Source: CAKVLS01 sp045534265 (GTDB taxonomy: Bacteria > Bacillota > Clostridia > Christensenellales > UBA1242). Taken from it: 64,000 bases of DNA. The notes beneath the pieces are model-generated. The model saw only the letters and a list, made by a program, of their open reading frames with translations, was not told the DNA's origin and did not search any database. Below are positions 1 to 10,613 of the stretch, in pieces. Position numbers and translations under genes: made by a program. Each line of letters begins with the position of its first letter. The first letter of the stretch is position 1. Location: the NCBI GenBank assembly GCA_045534265.1, contig JAZSJH010000004.1, positions 1 through 64,000 of the forward strand, given 5' to 3'.

Positions 1-120
1 ACGGGTACCTACTTATATATAGTATAATCTAAAAAAGGGGTTGTGTAAACAAAAAAGTGTAACTTGAAAATAGTATGTAATCAGCAAAGAAAAATTGTTA
101 AAAATTTTATTAAAAATTGT

Positions 121-149
121 TTGACTTATGTTTTTTAATGCTGTATTAT
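121..149 (+). promoter_or_regulatory. 16S rRNA gene promoter
   Basis: TTGACT at 121-126 and TATTAT at 144-149 are separated by 17 bp. The upstream 60 bp is A/T-rich with A- and T-tracts, resembling an UP element. Transcription should start near 155-157, directly at a stem-loop (CTGTCC 157-162 pairs with GGACAG 168-173). A TATAAT at 23-28 could be a second promoter whose -35 lies at the window edge. Confidence 0.8.
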
Positions 150-333
150 ATAAGGGCTGTCCGGGAAGGACAGTTTTGTGTACCTTGACAATTGAACAGA
201 CAGTAAGAAGCGAGAATTAAGTGTTTTAAAACACTAAACACACAAAAGTCTTTTTTTAAAGACAGTTAATTTTTTTGAGAATTAAATGCTTCAAAATTTT
301 ACGCTAGTAAAAGAGAAGTTTTAAGCTAAGATT

Positions 334-1846
<1,513 letters not shown>

Positions 1847-1967
1847 TAAAGAGAAGTGAAGTCGACGAAGTTAAACATCAGTTTAACAGGTATACAGTTT
1901 GGTTTTTAGTTACCAAACAGAAACAAATAACTAAAACAACCCAAATCCTTAATTATTAATTGTAAAT

Positions 1968-2000
1968 AAAAAGACATACAGCAATGTATGTCTTTTTTTT
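1968..2000 (+). terminator. intrinsic terminator of the 16S unit
   Basis: AAAGACATAC (1970-1979) pairs with GTATGTCTTT (1986-1995), followed by a T-run to 2000. It ends transcription about 120 nt after the 16S 3' end, before any 23S could be reached. Confidence 0.9.
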
Positions 2001-2144
2001 GTTGTTTTTTTGTTTATTGTGCATAAATATATAAAAATTAGCCTATTTATATAAAAAAATCTATATAAATTGTTTTTTTCTTTTATTTACTTTACAAAAA
2101 ACAATATATTGTTTTATTATGTAACTACAAAAAAGGGGACTTTT

Positions 2145-2813
2145 ATGAAAAAATACATAAGTTATATATCTTTGGGTACAGTTGCAATAGCTGCTATTCT
2201 TGCATTACTTGGCTTATTTGGCGTTGCTGTTTTTGAAGGGGTTATGTCAAAAATATTATTTACAGATATTGCTTTTGCTGTTGTGTCTGTGTTGCTTATT
2301 GATACTATAGAACTTGCGGCCAAGAAAAACATCATAGCCATTATTAGTACTGCACTTTTATGTGTAAGTTTGTTATTGTTTTTGGGGGTTATTTGGCTTA
2401 ATGCCCCAATATTTGGCGATTATGGTCAAATTACTGTTGTTGTTTCTTTAGCTTCTACAGAATTTTCTATAATTGTAGGACATATTGTTAAGCTTGGCAA
2501 AAAACATATGGCTCTTCAAGTTATTACTTATGCTATTTTGACATTTGTTATAGGCGTTGTTTGTTTTGCTATATTAGGCCTTGGCTCTTTTGAAATTTTA
2601 ATATCTGTTTGGTATTGGGCTGCCGTTATTATTGCCATTGCCTTGTCTATTGCCCTTAAAGTATTTGCAAAAAAAGTAGCTGCTGACAACATACAAGCAA
2701 GGGTAGTAAAAGATGGATATATTCAAGTAAAAGAAGCAGAATACAATGCTGTTCTTGCAGAAAATGCAGAGCTTAAAAGAAAACTTGCAGAATATGAGTC
2801 TGGAAATAAATAA
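2145..2813 (+). CDS. six-TM membrane protein with C-terminal coiled coil, function unknown
   Basis: The 222-residue protein has about six hydrophobic segments (near residues 8-31, 36-56, 62-85, 94-115, 121-146 and 150-172). A charged cytoplasmic tail follows, with a short heptad-like stretch near 195-217 (VKEAEYNAVLAENAELKRKL). I recognise no family. The ATG at 2145 was chosen because AAAAGGGGAC lies just upstream; the longer reading from 2070 has no ribosome-binding site and adds an unlikely Phe/Tyr-rich lead. It stands alone between the 16S terminator and its own terminator. The tail suggests oligomerisation through a coiled coil, which is inference. Confidence 0.75.
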   Translation: MKKYISYISLGTVAIAAILALLGLFGVAVFEGVMSKILFTDIAFAVVSVLLIDTIELAAKKNIIAIISTALLCVSLLLFLGVIWLNAPIFGDYGQITVVVSLASTEFSIIVGHIVKLGKKHMALQVITYAILTFVIGVVCFAILGLGSFEILISVWYWAAVIIAIALSIALKVFAKKVAADNIQARVVKDGYIQVKEAEYNAVLAENAELKRKLAEYESGNK

Positions 2814-2845
2814 CAATTAGCGTCTATTTGTATAATTTTTGAATA

Positions 2846-2894
2846 AAAACCACTATAAATACAATTTGGTGTGTATATAGTGGTTTTATTTTTT
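2846..2894 (+). terminator. intrinsic terminator
   Basis: AAAACCACTATA (2846-2857) pairs perfectly with TATAGTGGTTTT (2876-2887), followed by a T-rich run. It closes the preceding membrane-protein gene. Confidence 0.88.
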
Positions 2895-2954
2895 TGCATA
2901 AATGAATAAATATGCATAATTATAAATATTTTTTAATTTTTATACAAAAAGTCG

Positions 2955-2983
2955 TTGACTTGAAAAAACAAAAATTGTATACT
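2955..2983 (+). promoter_or_regulatory. sigma-A type promoter
   Basis: TTGACT (2955-2960), 17-bp spacer, TATACT (2978-2983). It drives the 3025 gene with a leader of about 35 nt. Confidence 0.75.
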
Positions 2984-3024
2984 TATCTTGCACTCACTGA
3001 AAAAAGGTAAAATAAGGTATACAT

Positions 3025-4263
3025 ATGACTAGTTTTGATAGTTGCCATTTGGTTAATTTTTGGAAAATAAAAGATAATTGCCAAGAAATTTGTTCTGGGC
3101 TAGAGTTTTTATGCGAAAATTCTGATGCTACAGAAGACGAAAAAGTTGTTTTGAGACAAGATTACAATGCTGTTCAAAACATTATTAACCAAATCACAGC
3201 AACTGGCTACTTTAACAAAGCAAAAGAAGTAGATAACAAAGCTATCGTTAGTATGATCAATGAAATTGCGTCTATTGAAGCAAAAGATAGAGAAATTACC
3301 GCAAAAGTATGGGCAAGAGGCCTATCAAAATTAGATAAATTTGACCAAAATAACTTCAAACTATGTGTAAAAGCCTTTTTTGATGAAAAAATTGCCGAAA
3401 ATATTGTTAGAAATAAAGAAGGTAACTTTGTAAAGGCTCATCTTATTTCTAGTTCAAATATTACCTTAAAAAATGACAATCTTATGTTTGGCGAAAGTGT
3501 TGATACAAGACTTCCTTATGGTTTTGTATATAATGTTGATGTGGATAACTTTATTGCTGCAACTGATGAAAGCAGCCTTTTGGTTATTAAAAACAAAAAT
3601 GAAATTACTGACAAAGACTATGTAGCGGTAGCAAACAAAGGTGATGAATATTTGTTCCTAAGCGGCTATGCAACAAAAATCAAAACTCCTGGACAAATTG
3701 TTAGAAAATATAGTTATAATAGATTTTCTCAAAATGACAACTTGGTTGTTTTGGACGGAGAAACAAAACCTGCAGCGCTATTTTACTATAGTCTAGGTAT
3801 AGATAAACTTGATAGAAGAGCTGTTACTATGATGGTTTTGGGACAAAAACTAGGTCTTCCTGTTATTGCTATCAATGTGGAAAACTTCTATAGAAATAAT
3901 GGTAAATTTTTTAACTCAAGTAGTGATATTAGAACGTCTTTCAACAATATGGTTAATGGATTTAACGAAGTAATCAAAGCAACTTGCGATTTTGATATGC
4001 TTGCTGAGAGCAAAAAACTTGTTGGCTATAACACAATGCTTAGATACAATTTTGTGTATAAGTTCTTGTCTGCACTTCAAAACAAACTAAAAGAAGGCGC
4101 AGAAGGACTTGTTGATTTTGTTCCAAAAGCTTTCAAAAAATCCGTTGTTAAGAAAAACACTCAAACAAAAGAAAGAGAAATTGCAAACGGCGAACCACTA
4201 GTTTATCCTGGCGAAGATGTTGTATTTGCTGTTCCAAATAACTTCTTATATAAAGATATGTAA
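3025..4263 (+). CDS. conserved-looking cytoplasmic protein, function unknown
   Basis: The 412-residue soluble protein has no signal peptide or membrane segment. It opens with a charged helical region (about 1-110) and then has a mixed alpha/beta central part with several hydrophobic strands (for example RLPYGFVYNVDVDNF near 170 and YLFLSGYATKIKTPGQIVRK near 215). The last 40 residues are basic and end in VVFAVPNNFLYKDM. I recognise no catalytic motif. It has its own promoter (2955-2983), a start preceded by ATAAGG, and a terminator hairpin that overlaps its stop codon, so it is monocistronic. Codon use matches the neighbours, so there is no sign of recent transfer. Confidence 0.8.
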   Translation: MTSFDSCHLVNFWKIKDNCQEICSGLEFLCENSDATEDEKVVLRQDYNAVQNIINQITATGYFNKAKEVDNKAIVSMINEIASIEAKDREITAKVWARGLSKLDKFDQNNFKLCVKAFFDEKIAENIVRNKEGNFVKAHLISSSNITLKNDNLMFGESVDTRLPYGFVYNVDVDNFIAATDESSLLVIKNKNEITDKDYVAVANKGDEYLFLSGYATKIKTPGQIVRKYSYNRFSQNDNLVVLDGETKPAALFYYSLGIDKLDRRAVTMMVLGQKLGLPVIAINVENFYRNNGKFFNSSSDIRTSFNNMVNGFNEVIKATCDFDMLAESKKLVGYNTMLRYNFVYKFLSALQNKLKEGAEGLVDFVPKAFKKSVVKKNTQTKEREIANGEPLVYPGEDVVFAVPNNFLYKDM

Positions 4264-4281
4264 TATATACATATCTTTTTT
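4254..4281 (+). terminator. intrinsic terminator overlapping a stop codon
   Basis: AGATATG (4254-4260) pairs with CATATCT (4270-4276), with the stop codon TAA (4261-4263) in the loop and a T-run after. The 5' arm encodes the last residues of the 3025 gene. Confidence 0.75.
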
Positions 4282-4311
4282 ATTTATAAAAGGGGCTTTT
4301 TGGCTTGGGTA

Positions 4312-4340
4312 TTGAAATATAATCCAAAATATGTTAAAAT
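4312..4340 (+). promoter_or_regulatory. probable promoter
   Basis: TTGAAA (4312-4317), 17-bp spacer, TAAAAT (4335-4340). The predicted start lies only about 13-15 nt before the ATG at 4360, leaving just room for the GGAG Shine-Dalgarno. Confidence 0.6.
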
Positions 4341-4359
4341 ATAATCATAGGAGAAAATT

Positions 4360-5085
4360 ATGGAAGAAAAATTCGACTTTGTCTTACCTAGCGAAAGAGA
4401 TTTTAAGCTAGAAGAAGGCGTATATATAAATGGACAAGGCAAGTTTGTCCATGACAAAAATCTAAAATATAAATATTTTGCAGTTTTATGCAAGCTTGCC
4501 CACTCTGGAAAAGGAACTTTTATTCCGGGACTTCTTGCAGTTAAAGGCTATGACGCAAAAGCAGCCGCTCAAATAGCAAGACATATAGGTAGAGTAAAGC
4601 ACGATAGAAAAGACGCTATAATTATGGTGTCAGAAATAGACAAAAGACAATATGCTCAAATTAGTGCTATAAATGATATGGACGTCTTTATGGACGCACA
4701 CAATGTTCAAATGCAAAGACAAATTAACAAGTCTATCGCTCACAGAGTGATGAGAGAGCCAGAGTGTGCCGAAGATGGACTAACTGCCGAAACTGAAAGT
4801 TATGGACCAGGTCACAGTCTTCAAAACTTTATTGTAGGAAGAATACCTTATAGCAAAAGAGCAAACGCTATTTTGGTAGAAACTTATATCGAAGAAAACA
4901 GAGCTGTTTGGGAACAAAAATGGCAAAAAGAGAAAGAAGATAGGGTTATTGATCCGGTTTTTGAAGAAGAAGTAGAAAAAGCTAAGACAGCAAATTTTGC
5001 TGAAAATCAAAATGCTGCTGAAAATATTCAAAAAACAGAGCAAAATTCAACAAAAAAACAAGATGGCGGACAAGGTCAAGTTTAA
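4360..5085 (+). CDS. soluble protein of unknown function with acidic, Gln/Asn-rich tail
   Basis: The 241-residue protein lacks membrane segments. The first 170 residues look globular: a YINGQGKFVHDKNLKYKYFAVL region (about 23-44), an Ala-rich helix (KGYDAKAAAQIARHIGRVKHD near 65-85) and a His/Met-rich helix near 110-125. The last 55 residues are acidic and then Asn/Gln/Lys-rich, typical of a disordered tail. I recognise no family. GGAG sits eight bases before the ATG. A promoter lies immediately upstream, and another perfect promoter follows for the next gene, so this is a single-gene unit between two unknowns. Confidence 0.75.
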   Translation: MEEKFDFVLPSERDFKLEEGVYINGQGKFVHDKNLKYKYFAVLCKLAHSGKGTFIPGLLAVKGYDAKAAAQIARHIGRVKHDRKDAIIMVSEIDKRQYAQISAINDMDVFMDAHNVQMQRQINKSIAHRVMREPECAEDGLTAETESYGPGHSLQNFIVGRIPYSKRANAILVETYIEENRAVWEQKWQKEKEDRVIDPVFEEEVEKAKTANFAENQNAAENIQKTEQNSTKKQDGGQGQV

Positions 5086-5094
5086 TTTTGCATA

Positions 5095-5122
5095 TTGACA
5101 ACGGACGCATTTGTGATATAAT
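5095..5122 (+). promoter_or_regulatory. consensus sigma-A promoter for the giant surface protein
   Basis: TTGACA (5095-5100), 16-bp spacer, TATAAT (5117-5122): both hexamers match the consensus exactly. This predicts high expression of the following gene. Confidence 0.85.
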
Positions 5123-5149
5123 AACATTAACAAAATATGGGGGTAAATT

Positions 5150-8100
5150 ATGAAAAGATTCTTGATGTTTCTTGTAATAGCAATAGCAGTCACAAGCTTG
5201 GGACTATCTATCTACTATTTCGCAAAAGACAATGAAGTTATTTTTATCAACAACACTCAAATATCTGTCAATGCAGGTGATACCTTTAAGGCAGATGATT
5301 TGCTAACATTCCAAAATGCTAGCAAGTACACCAAAGTTGATTATAATGGTGTAAAAGACAATTCGGTTTTGACTTATAACAAAAACGAAGGTTACTATGC
5401 AGCTGTAAAAGGTGGCGAAACAAATATTGTTATCACTACAACTAACAGATCATATTCAAACCTAGTTATCAAAGTTATAGTTAGAGATGGTACGGAAGAA
5501 TTTCCATACATCATTGATAGCGAAGAAGAACTAAAGTCTATTGGATCTCAAAAAGAAGGTAACAAGTTTACAACTTCTGCTCACTATGAACTTGGAAAAA
5601 GTATCATTTTGACAGAAAAATGGACTCCAATCGAAAACTTCACAGGTTCTATCAATGGTGCTGGTTATACAATCTCTAACATTGATATCTCAAAATACAC
5701 TGATGAAGAAATCGAAGCTACAAAGATTGACAACGAAGGAACACTTGTTGAAACAGCAAAAACAACAGCTTACATAGAATACAACACAACACTTGGTACA
5801 GTTTCTGCTGCAGGTCTTGTAGGAAATCTAACAATCGGTGAAAATGGTGAAATCGGTAAGATTACTAACCTAAACCTTAAGAATGTAAACATCAAAGGCA
5901 ACTTTGATTCTGTAGGTGCTATCGCAGGTGTTAACAACGGCGAAATCAGAAACTGCGAAGTTTCAACAGATAGCTATGTAAAATACATCTATGTTGAAGG
6001 TCAAGTAGAATCTGAAGAAGTAATCTACAACAATATCCAATCAGAAAAGAGCGGAGCATTTGTTGGTGGTATTACTGGTCTTAACACAAGCGTTACAAAG
6101 ACTATCAAAGGCGAAGCAAAATCATTTGTTCCAGTACTTGATAGAGTAGCAAGCCACGCAAGACTTTACCTAAATGCAAGCCAAGAAGTTGGCGGTATTA
6201 CTGGTAGAAACGTATCTGGTCAACTTACAGAAAGCTATTTTGATGGATATGCAATTTCTGCAACAGCAGGTCTTAACTTCGGCGGACTTGCATATAGCAA
6301 TATTGCAGGTGTAGCTGAAAGCACAATTATGGATTGCTATGCAATCGTAAAAACTCTAGACTCTATGTCAGTAGGAACTGTTGGTGGAGTATTCTTCAAA
6401 AACACTCCAACAGGACTTGAAGAAGTAAAAGAACACCATATCTTTGGTAACTACTTCTCAGCTCTAAAATCATTTGCTGAAGATGGAACATTTACAGAAA
6501 CAAATATTCATATCTTCGGTGATGCAACTTGTGATCCTATGCTTGCTAAAAACACAGCAATGCTAGATGCAGCAAGTTTCAAAGACGCAAACTCATTCAT
6601 TACTTACAAACAAGTTGTTGGTGGTGAAGACTATGTAAGAACTTGGGACTTTTCAAACGTTTGGGTTATGGGCGAAGAAGCTCCAAAACTAAACAGAAAT
6701 GCAAGTTCTGGTTCTGTATACCTAATTGATTATTCTAGCGTAAAAGGTTCTAATACATTTAGCGCTTCAGATAAAGCTCAAGATATTTATGACAAACTAG
6801 CAGTAGGCGATGGCAGCTACAATATTGCAGCTGATATTGATATGCAAGGATTTGTTTGGACTCCAATTGCAAGCTATGCAGGTACACTTACTGGTACATC
6901 TATTAGTGATGGCAATGGTGGAACAAGAGCTCCTATCATTTCAAACATTGTACTTGAACTTCCAAGTGCAACTGCAAACCAAGGTTTGTTTAATGTATTA
7001 ACAAAAGATGCTATTATCAATAACATCACTTTCAAAAACGTAACAATCAAAGCAGCAGCATCTAATACAGATTCTTCTGCTAGATATGTTGGTACACTTG
7101 CTGGTGCAAGTATGGGTGCTAACATTGCTAATGTAACAATTATTAACACAATCGTTGAAAACCTAAATCTTGTTGGATTTGGTGGACTTGTAGGTTACAA
7201 CGAATACGAAGCTAACCATTCTGTAATGAATGTTTCTGTAGACGGCGTAATCTTTAACGGAAGCTATGCTCAAGTAGCTGGTGGTATTACTGCAGTTAAC
7301 AACGCAGTTATCTCTGGTACAGAAGCAAAAGGTCCAAACCCAGCTGTATATGTAACAGCAAACAATATTACTCTATGTGGTAACCAAATTGGTGGTATTG
7401 CAGGTTGCAACTATAGAACTATTGCATATGCAAAAGCAAACATCAATTGCACACTTACAAGCGATAACAGAAAAGTATATGGAACTAAAGATTTTATCCA
7501 AATCGGTGGTATCGCAGGATATAACAAATCAACTGGTCTTATCAAAAATGTAGAAGGCAGCGGAATCATTTCTGTTGACACTGCAAAAAATTATTCTACA
7601 TATGTTGGTGGCGTGGTTGGTTACAACGGCGGAACAATTTATTACGCAGCTGCAAAGAACCTAACTATCGTTGCTCTAAACTCATACAAAGTATACGCAG
7701 GTGGTATTGCAGGACTTTCTAGCGGTGTAATTTATGTATCACTTGTTGACACTTCAGTATCAATTACAGCTTCTACAACTGCAATTGAAAAAAACAACGA
7801 ATCATTTGTTGGTGGTGTTGTAGGCGGACTTGCTAATGCAACATCAGCAAGCAAAGTTGGTTCTGTATCAAACTCTGTTGTTAAAGCAAACTCTCTACAA
7901 GGTTTCTATGTAGGTGGACTTATCGGCTATAGCTATGGTTCAGTAACAAGAAGCTATGTAGAAGGAACTTATATCAAAGGTTTCTATGCTGGTGGCCTTG
8001 CTGGTATTATTAACTGCATCATCACAAATGGTGCTCCTGCAGTATCATATGACGGCAATGCTTCTGGTCTATTCAAATATGACTATGCTGTAGTTACTAT

Positions 8101-8554
8101 CGAAAACGTAAATAGCGATATCGATATGACAAACCTTTCTCAAGTAGATATTTACAACTCAGTAGCAAGATATGACAAAGGCGCTTCTGCTGGTATTGCA
8201 GTACTTGTAGTATACGGCTCAGAAGTTAACAACTGCTACACAGTAACTAACTTTATCGGTGGCGGAGTAAAAGCATCTACTACAGTAAGTAGAGAATGCG
8301 GAAACAAAAATGACGCAACTAGAAAAGTAGCTGTTGCTGGTGTAATCAAAAACACAATCTACACAACTAAAGAAACAAGCATTGGCACAGAAGGCGGCGC
8401 ACACGTTGAAGAACAAGTTCTAAGACCTGCTGCTGGTACTATGTACAAAGTATTTACAAACAATGGTTTTGATACTTCTGTATGGACAGCAGAAATTGGA
8501 CAACTTCCTTCAATTGTTGGACTTGATAGCCTAATTGCAAATAACATTGCTTAA
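5150..8554 (+). CDS. giant membrane-anchored GLUG-like beta-repeat surface protein
   Basis: The 1134-residue protein begins with a Lys-Arg start and one hydrophobic segment (about residues 3-24), most likely an uncleaved anchor or signal peptide. A small Ig-like module follows (about 30-112; ISVNAGDTF ... VIVRD). The rest consists of repeated Gly-rich units of the form GGI-x-G-x-N ... I-x-N-C, for example VGGITGLN, VGGVVGYNGG and IGGIAGYN. This is the pattern of GLUG-type parallel beta-helix adhesins. Ala, Thr, Asn and Val are abundant, and no C-terminal LPXTG anchor is present. A consensus promoter and a strong terminator make it a single-gene unit. It is likely exported and held at the membrane outer face; a role in adhesion or a surface layer is inference. 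Its N-terminal module resembles that of the gene at 53694. Confidence 0.85.
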   Translation: MKRFLMFLVIAIAVTSLGLSIYYFAKDNEVIFINNTQISVNAGDTFKADDLLTFQNASKYTKVDYNGVKDNSVLTYNKNEGYYAAVKGGETNIVITTTNRSYSNLVIKVIVRDGTEEFPYIIDSEEELKSIGSQKEGNKFTTSAHYELGKSIILTEKWTPIENFTGSINGAGYTISNIDISKYTDEEIEATKIDNEGTLVETAKTTAYIEYNTTLGTVSAAGLVGNLTIGENGEIGKITNLNLKNVNIKGNFDSVGAIAGVNNGEIRNCEVSTDSYVKYIYVEGQVESEEVIYNNIQSEKSGAFVGGITGLNTSVTKTIKGEAKSFVPVLDRVASHARLYLNASQEVGGITGRNVSGQLTESYFDGYAISATAGLNFGGLAYSNIAGVAESTIMDCYAIVKTLDSMSVGTVGGVFFKNTPTGLEEVKEHHIFGNYFSALKSFAEDGTFTETNIHIFGDATCDPMLAKNTAMLDAASFKDANSFITYKQVVGGEDYVRTWDFSNVWVMGEEAPKLNRNASSGSVYLIDYSSVKGSNTFSASDKAQDIYDKLAVGDGSYNIAADIDMQGFVWTPIASYAGTLTGTSISDGNGGTRAPIISNIVLELPSATANQGLFNVLTKDAIINNITFKNVTIKAAASNTDSSARYVGTLAGASMGANIANVTIINTIVENLNLVGFGGLVGYNEYEANHSVMNVSVDGVIFNGSYAQVAGGITAVNNAVISGTEAKGPNPAVYVTANNITLCGNQIGGIAGCNYRTIAYAKANINCTLTSDNRKVYGTKDFIQIGGIAGYNKSTGLIKNVEGSGIISVDTAKNYSTYVGGVVGYNGGTIYYAAAKNLTIVALNSYKVYAGGIAGLSSGVIYVSLVDTSVSITASTTAIEKNNESFVGGVVGGLANATSASKVGSVSNSVVKANSLQGFYVGGLIGYSYGSVTRSYVEGTYIKGFYAGGLAGIINCIITNGAPAVSYDGNASGLFKYDYAVVTIENVNSDIDMTNLSQVDIYNSVARYDKGASAGIAVLVVYGSEVNNCYTVTNFIGGGVKASTTVSRECGNKNDATRKVAVAGVIKNTIYTTKETSIGTEGGAHVEEQVLRPAAGTMYKVFTNNGFDTSVWTAEIGQLPSIVGLDSLIANNIA

Positions 8555-8561
8555 TAAAAAC

Positions 8562-8596
8562 AAAAACCTTACGAAAAAAATCGTAAGGTTTTTTTG
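8562..8596 (+). terminator. intrinsic terminator
   Basis: AAAAACCTTACGA (8562-8574) pairs with TCGTAAGGTTTTT (8581-8593) plus further T residues. It closes the giant surface-protein gene. The 110 bp between here and 8705 is A-rich and holds nothing else I can support. Confidence 0.9.
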
Positions 8597-8704
8597 TTGC
8601 AAAACTATTTTGATTTTGGATTTTGAGAAAAAAAAGATTGTAAATATAAAAACAAATAAAAAATATAATCGTAAAAATATAATAAATACAGCAAAATTAA
8701 AAAT

Positions 8705-8735
8705 AAAAAAGCACTGATTTTGTCAGTGCTTTTTT
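8705..8735. terminator. bidirectional intrinsic terminator
   Basis: GCACTGA (8711-8717) pairs with TCAGTGC (8723-8729), flanked by six A residues on the left and six T residues on the right, so it can work in both directions. On the minus strand it lies about 50 bp past the spoVG stop and is its probable terminator. Confidence 0.85.
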
Positions 8736-8787
8736 GGTTGATACAGTCCAAATCTATGAATAAGACTTGTAAATTGTGTTCACAAAA

Positions 8788-9054
8788 TTATTCTGCTTTT
8801 AGTGCTGTCTCAAACTCTGCAAGGATTGCAGTTCTAATTTGTTCTCTTGTTTCAGTGTTTAGTGGATGAACAACATCTTTGTATTCACCTTCAGGAGTCT
8901 TACGGCTAGGCATTGCGATAAAATAACCTTGGCTGCCTTCGATAACCTTAATGTCGTGAACAACGAAGCAATCTTCAATAGTGATAGATGCTACGGCTTT
9001 AAGTTTGCTGTCCTCTTTTTTTACTATTCTTACACGAACATCAGAAATTTTCAA
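8788..9054 (-). CDS. spoVG: SpoVG, RNA/DNA-binding regulatory protein
   Basis: The 88-residue protein matches the SpoVG family over its length: DVRVRIVK at the start, [17 protein letters not shown] near 24-40 and [22 protein letters not shown] near 46-67. SpoVG is a small dimeric nucleic-acid-binding regulator found in sporulating and non-sporulating Firmicutes. The start codon is TTG (9052-9054 on the complement), supported by AAGGACGG about ten bases upstream; no ATG is available at the right place. It is transcribed divergently from murC. A perfect inverted repeat (9081-9098) lies in its untranslated leader and could be a control site. Identity is clear; its role in this organism is unknown. 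Confidence 0.95.
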   Translation of the reverse strand: MKISDVRVRIVKKEDSKLKAVASITIEDCFVVHDIKVIEGSQGYFIAMPSRKTPEGEYKDVVHPLNTETREQIRTAILAEFETALKAE

Positions 9055-9080
9055 GTCTAGATACCGTCCTTTTTTAATTT

Positions 9081-9098
9081 GTTAAGGCTACCCTTAAC
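9081..9098. promoter_or_regulatory. inverted repeat in the spoVG-murC divergent region
   Basis: GTTAAGG (9081-9087) and CCTTAAC (9092-9098) are perfect arms around CTAC. A second symmetrical element, ATTATA GTG TATAAT (9101-9115), follows and provides -10-like hexamers on both strands. It could be an operator or a hairpin in the spoVG leader; no family assignment. Confidence 0.45.
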
Positions 9099-9166
9099 TG
9101 ATTATAGTGTATAATATTTTTTTGCTCTTGGCAAACTTTTTTTAGCAATTTTTCATATATATTGTT

Positions 9167-10525
9167 ATGGAAAATTTCGACAACTTCAAATCAATATCAA
9201 AAGTACATATTATAGGCATAGGCGGGGTGAGTATGAGTGCTATAGCAAGGCTTATGCTGAGCTCTGGAAAAACTGTGTCCGGAAGCGATAGTAGCGAAAA
9301 TGCTTATACAAAACAGCTAAATGAAATTGGCGCCAAAATAAGTATTGGTCATAAAAAAGAAAATATAACAAAAGATATAGACCTTGTTATTTATTCGCTA
9401 TCTATAAAAGAAGATAATATAGAGTTTTCTACAGCAAAAGCTATGGGCATAAAATGTATCAAGCGGGGGATAGCTCTTGGCATTATTGCAAAGGAATATC
9501 AAAATGTTATAGCGATATCTGGTATGCATGGCAAAACAACCACAACAGCTATGGTTTATCGTATTTTCAAAAATTGCGGATATAATCCTACTTTGCATAT
9601 CGGTGGAGATATAGATGAGCAAAACAAAAACTTAGTTATAGGGGATAGGGATTTTTTTATAACCGAAGCGTGTGAATATGGAGACAGCTTTTTGGGACTA
9701 AACCCAACGGTTTCGGTAATTAATAATATAGAAAAAGAGCACCTTGATTATTTCGGGACAATTGGCAATATATACAAATCGTTTAATAGATTTATGCTGC
9801 AAAGTAAAGTTTGTTTTGTAAACAGTAGCCTTAAACAAAAAATTATCACAATACCAAATTTATATGTAGGAAAAGGCGGAAAAATATATGCAAAAAATGT
9901 TAAAAGCCAAAACGGTAAATATATTTTTGACGTGTATATTGGCGAAGAGCTTTATGGAAAGATTAAACTAAGCGTTGCGGGAAAATATAATATACACAAT
10001 ACATTGTCGGCAATAGCTGTTGCCAATTATTATACATTAGACAAAGAAAAAGTAATAAAAGCTATAAATACATTTAGTAATGTAAAAATGCGTTTTGAGT
10101 ATGTAGGAAAATATCAAAATAAATATGTGATATTTGACTACGCCCATCACCCAACAGAAATAAAAAACGCAATACAAACAGCAAAAATTATTGGTAAAGA
10201 AAAAGTTTTTGTGTTTTTCCAGCCACACACTTTTTCTAGAACCAAGAGCCTGAAAAAAGAATTCAGTAAAGCTTTTAATCTAGCAGACAGCGTTTTCGTT
10301 TGTACAACATATAAAGCAAGAGAAAGTTTGGATACAGATAACAACGAACAAGCACTTGCGCAAATCATAGCCCAAAATACCAGTAGAAAAGTTTTGTATG
10401 GGGATATAGACGATATTTTAGCTTGTATAAAAAACATTAAAGAAAGTGGTATCTTGTTATTTTTGGGCGCGGGAGATATGCAAAATAAGATAAAAAACAA
10501 ACTTTTTGAAGCTAAAAAGGGGTAA
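9167..10525 (+). CDS. murC: UDP-N-acetylmuramate--L-alanine ligase
   Basis: This enzyme adds L-alanine to UDP-MurNAc using ATP, the first step in building the peptidoglycan stem peptide in the cytoplasm. At 452 residues it is full length for MurC. The N-terminal UDP-binding domain has GIGGVSMSAIARLM (about 17-30). The ATP-binding P-loop is GMHGKTTTT (119-127). The third domain contains DYAHHPTEI (about 324-332) and FQPHTFSRT. The start at 9167 has no visible Shine-Dalgarno, only an A/T-rich TATATATTGTT, so the transcript may be leaderless or initiated weakly. It sits alone, not in a dcw cluster, divergent from spoVG and followed by the rpmE promoter. Confidence 0.95.
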   Translation: MENFDNFKSISKVHIIGIGGVSMSAIARLMLSSGKTVSGSDSSENAYTKQLNEIGAKISIGHKKENITKDIDLVIYSLSIKEDNIEFSTAKAMGIKCIKRGIALGIIAKEYQNVIAISGMHGKTTTTAMVYRIFKNCGYNPTLHIGGDIDEQNKNLVIGDRDFFITEACEYGDSFLGLNPTVSVINNIEKEHLDYFGTIGNIYKSFNRFMLQSKVCFVNSSLKQKIITIPNLYVGKGGKIYAKNVKSQNGKYIFDVYIGEELYGKIKLSVAGKYNIHNTLSAIAVANYYTLDKEKVIKAINTFSNVKMRFEYVGKYQNKYVIFDYAHHPTEIKNAIQTAKIIGKEKVFVFFQPHTFSRTKSLKKEFSKAFNLADSVFVCTTYKARESLDTDNNEQALAQIIAQNTSRKVLYGDIDDILACIKNIKESGILLFLGAGDMQNKIKNKLFEAKKG

Positions 10526-10551
10526 GTTACAAAAAATATTTGTAAAAAGGG

Positions 10552-10580
10552 TTGACTAATTGCGATATATATAATATAAT
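10552..10580 (+). promoter_or_regulatory. promoter of rpmE
   Basis: TTGACT (10552-10557), 17-bp spacer, TATAAT (10575-10580). Confidence 0.85.
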
Positions 10581-10613
10581 GTTTGAGCATATTATTTAAG
10601 GGGTAGAAAAGTT

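Noticed and set aside
1847..2070. Search for tRNA, 23S or 5S after the 16S
   Set aside because: Only a spacer, hairpins and a terminator are present; no cloverleaf or 23S start is visible.
8535..8717. Short Lys/Asn-rich frame after the giant surface protein
   Set aside because: It overlaps the end of the surface gene and runs through two terminator hairpins in A-rich sequence; no ribosome site.
9128..9166. Leaderless promoter for murC
   Set aside because: TTGGCA (9128-9133) is too far from TATATA (9156-9161), with 22 bp between them, for a firm call; only the lack of a Shine-Dalgarno is noted.
10147..10590. 147-codon minus-strand frame opposite the end of murC
   Set aside because: It is a shadow of murC and crosses the rpmE promoter; composition is that of the reversed complement of coding DNA.
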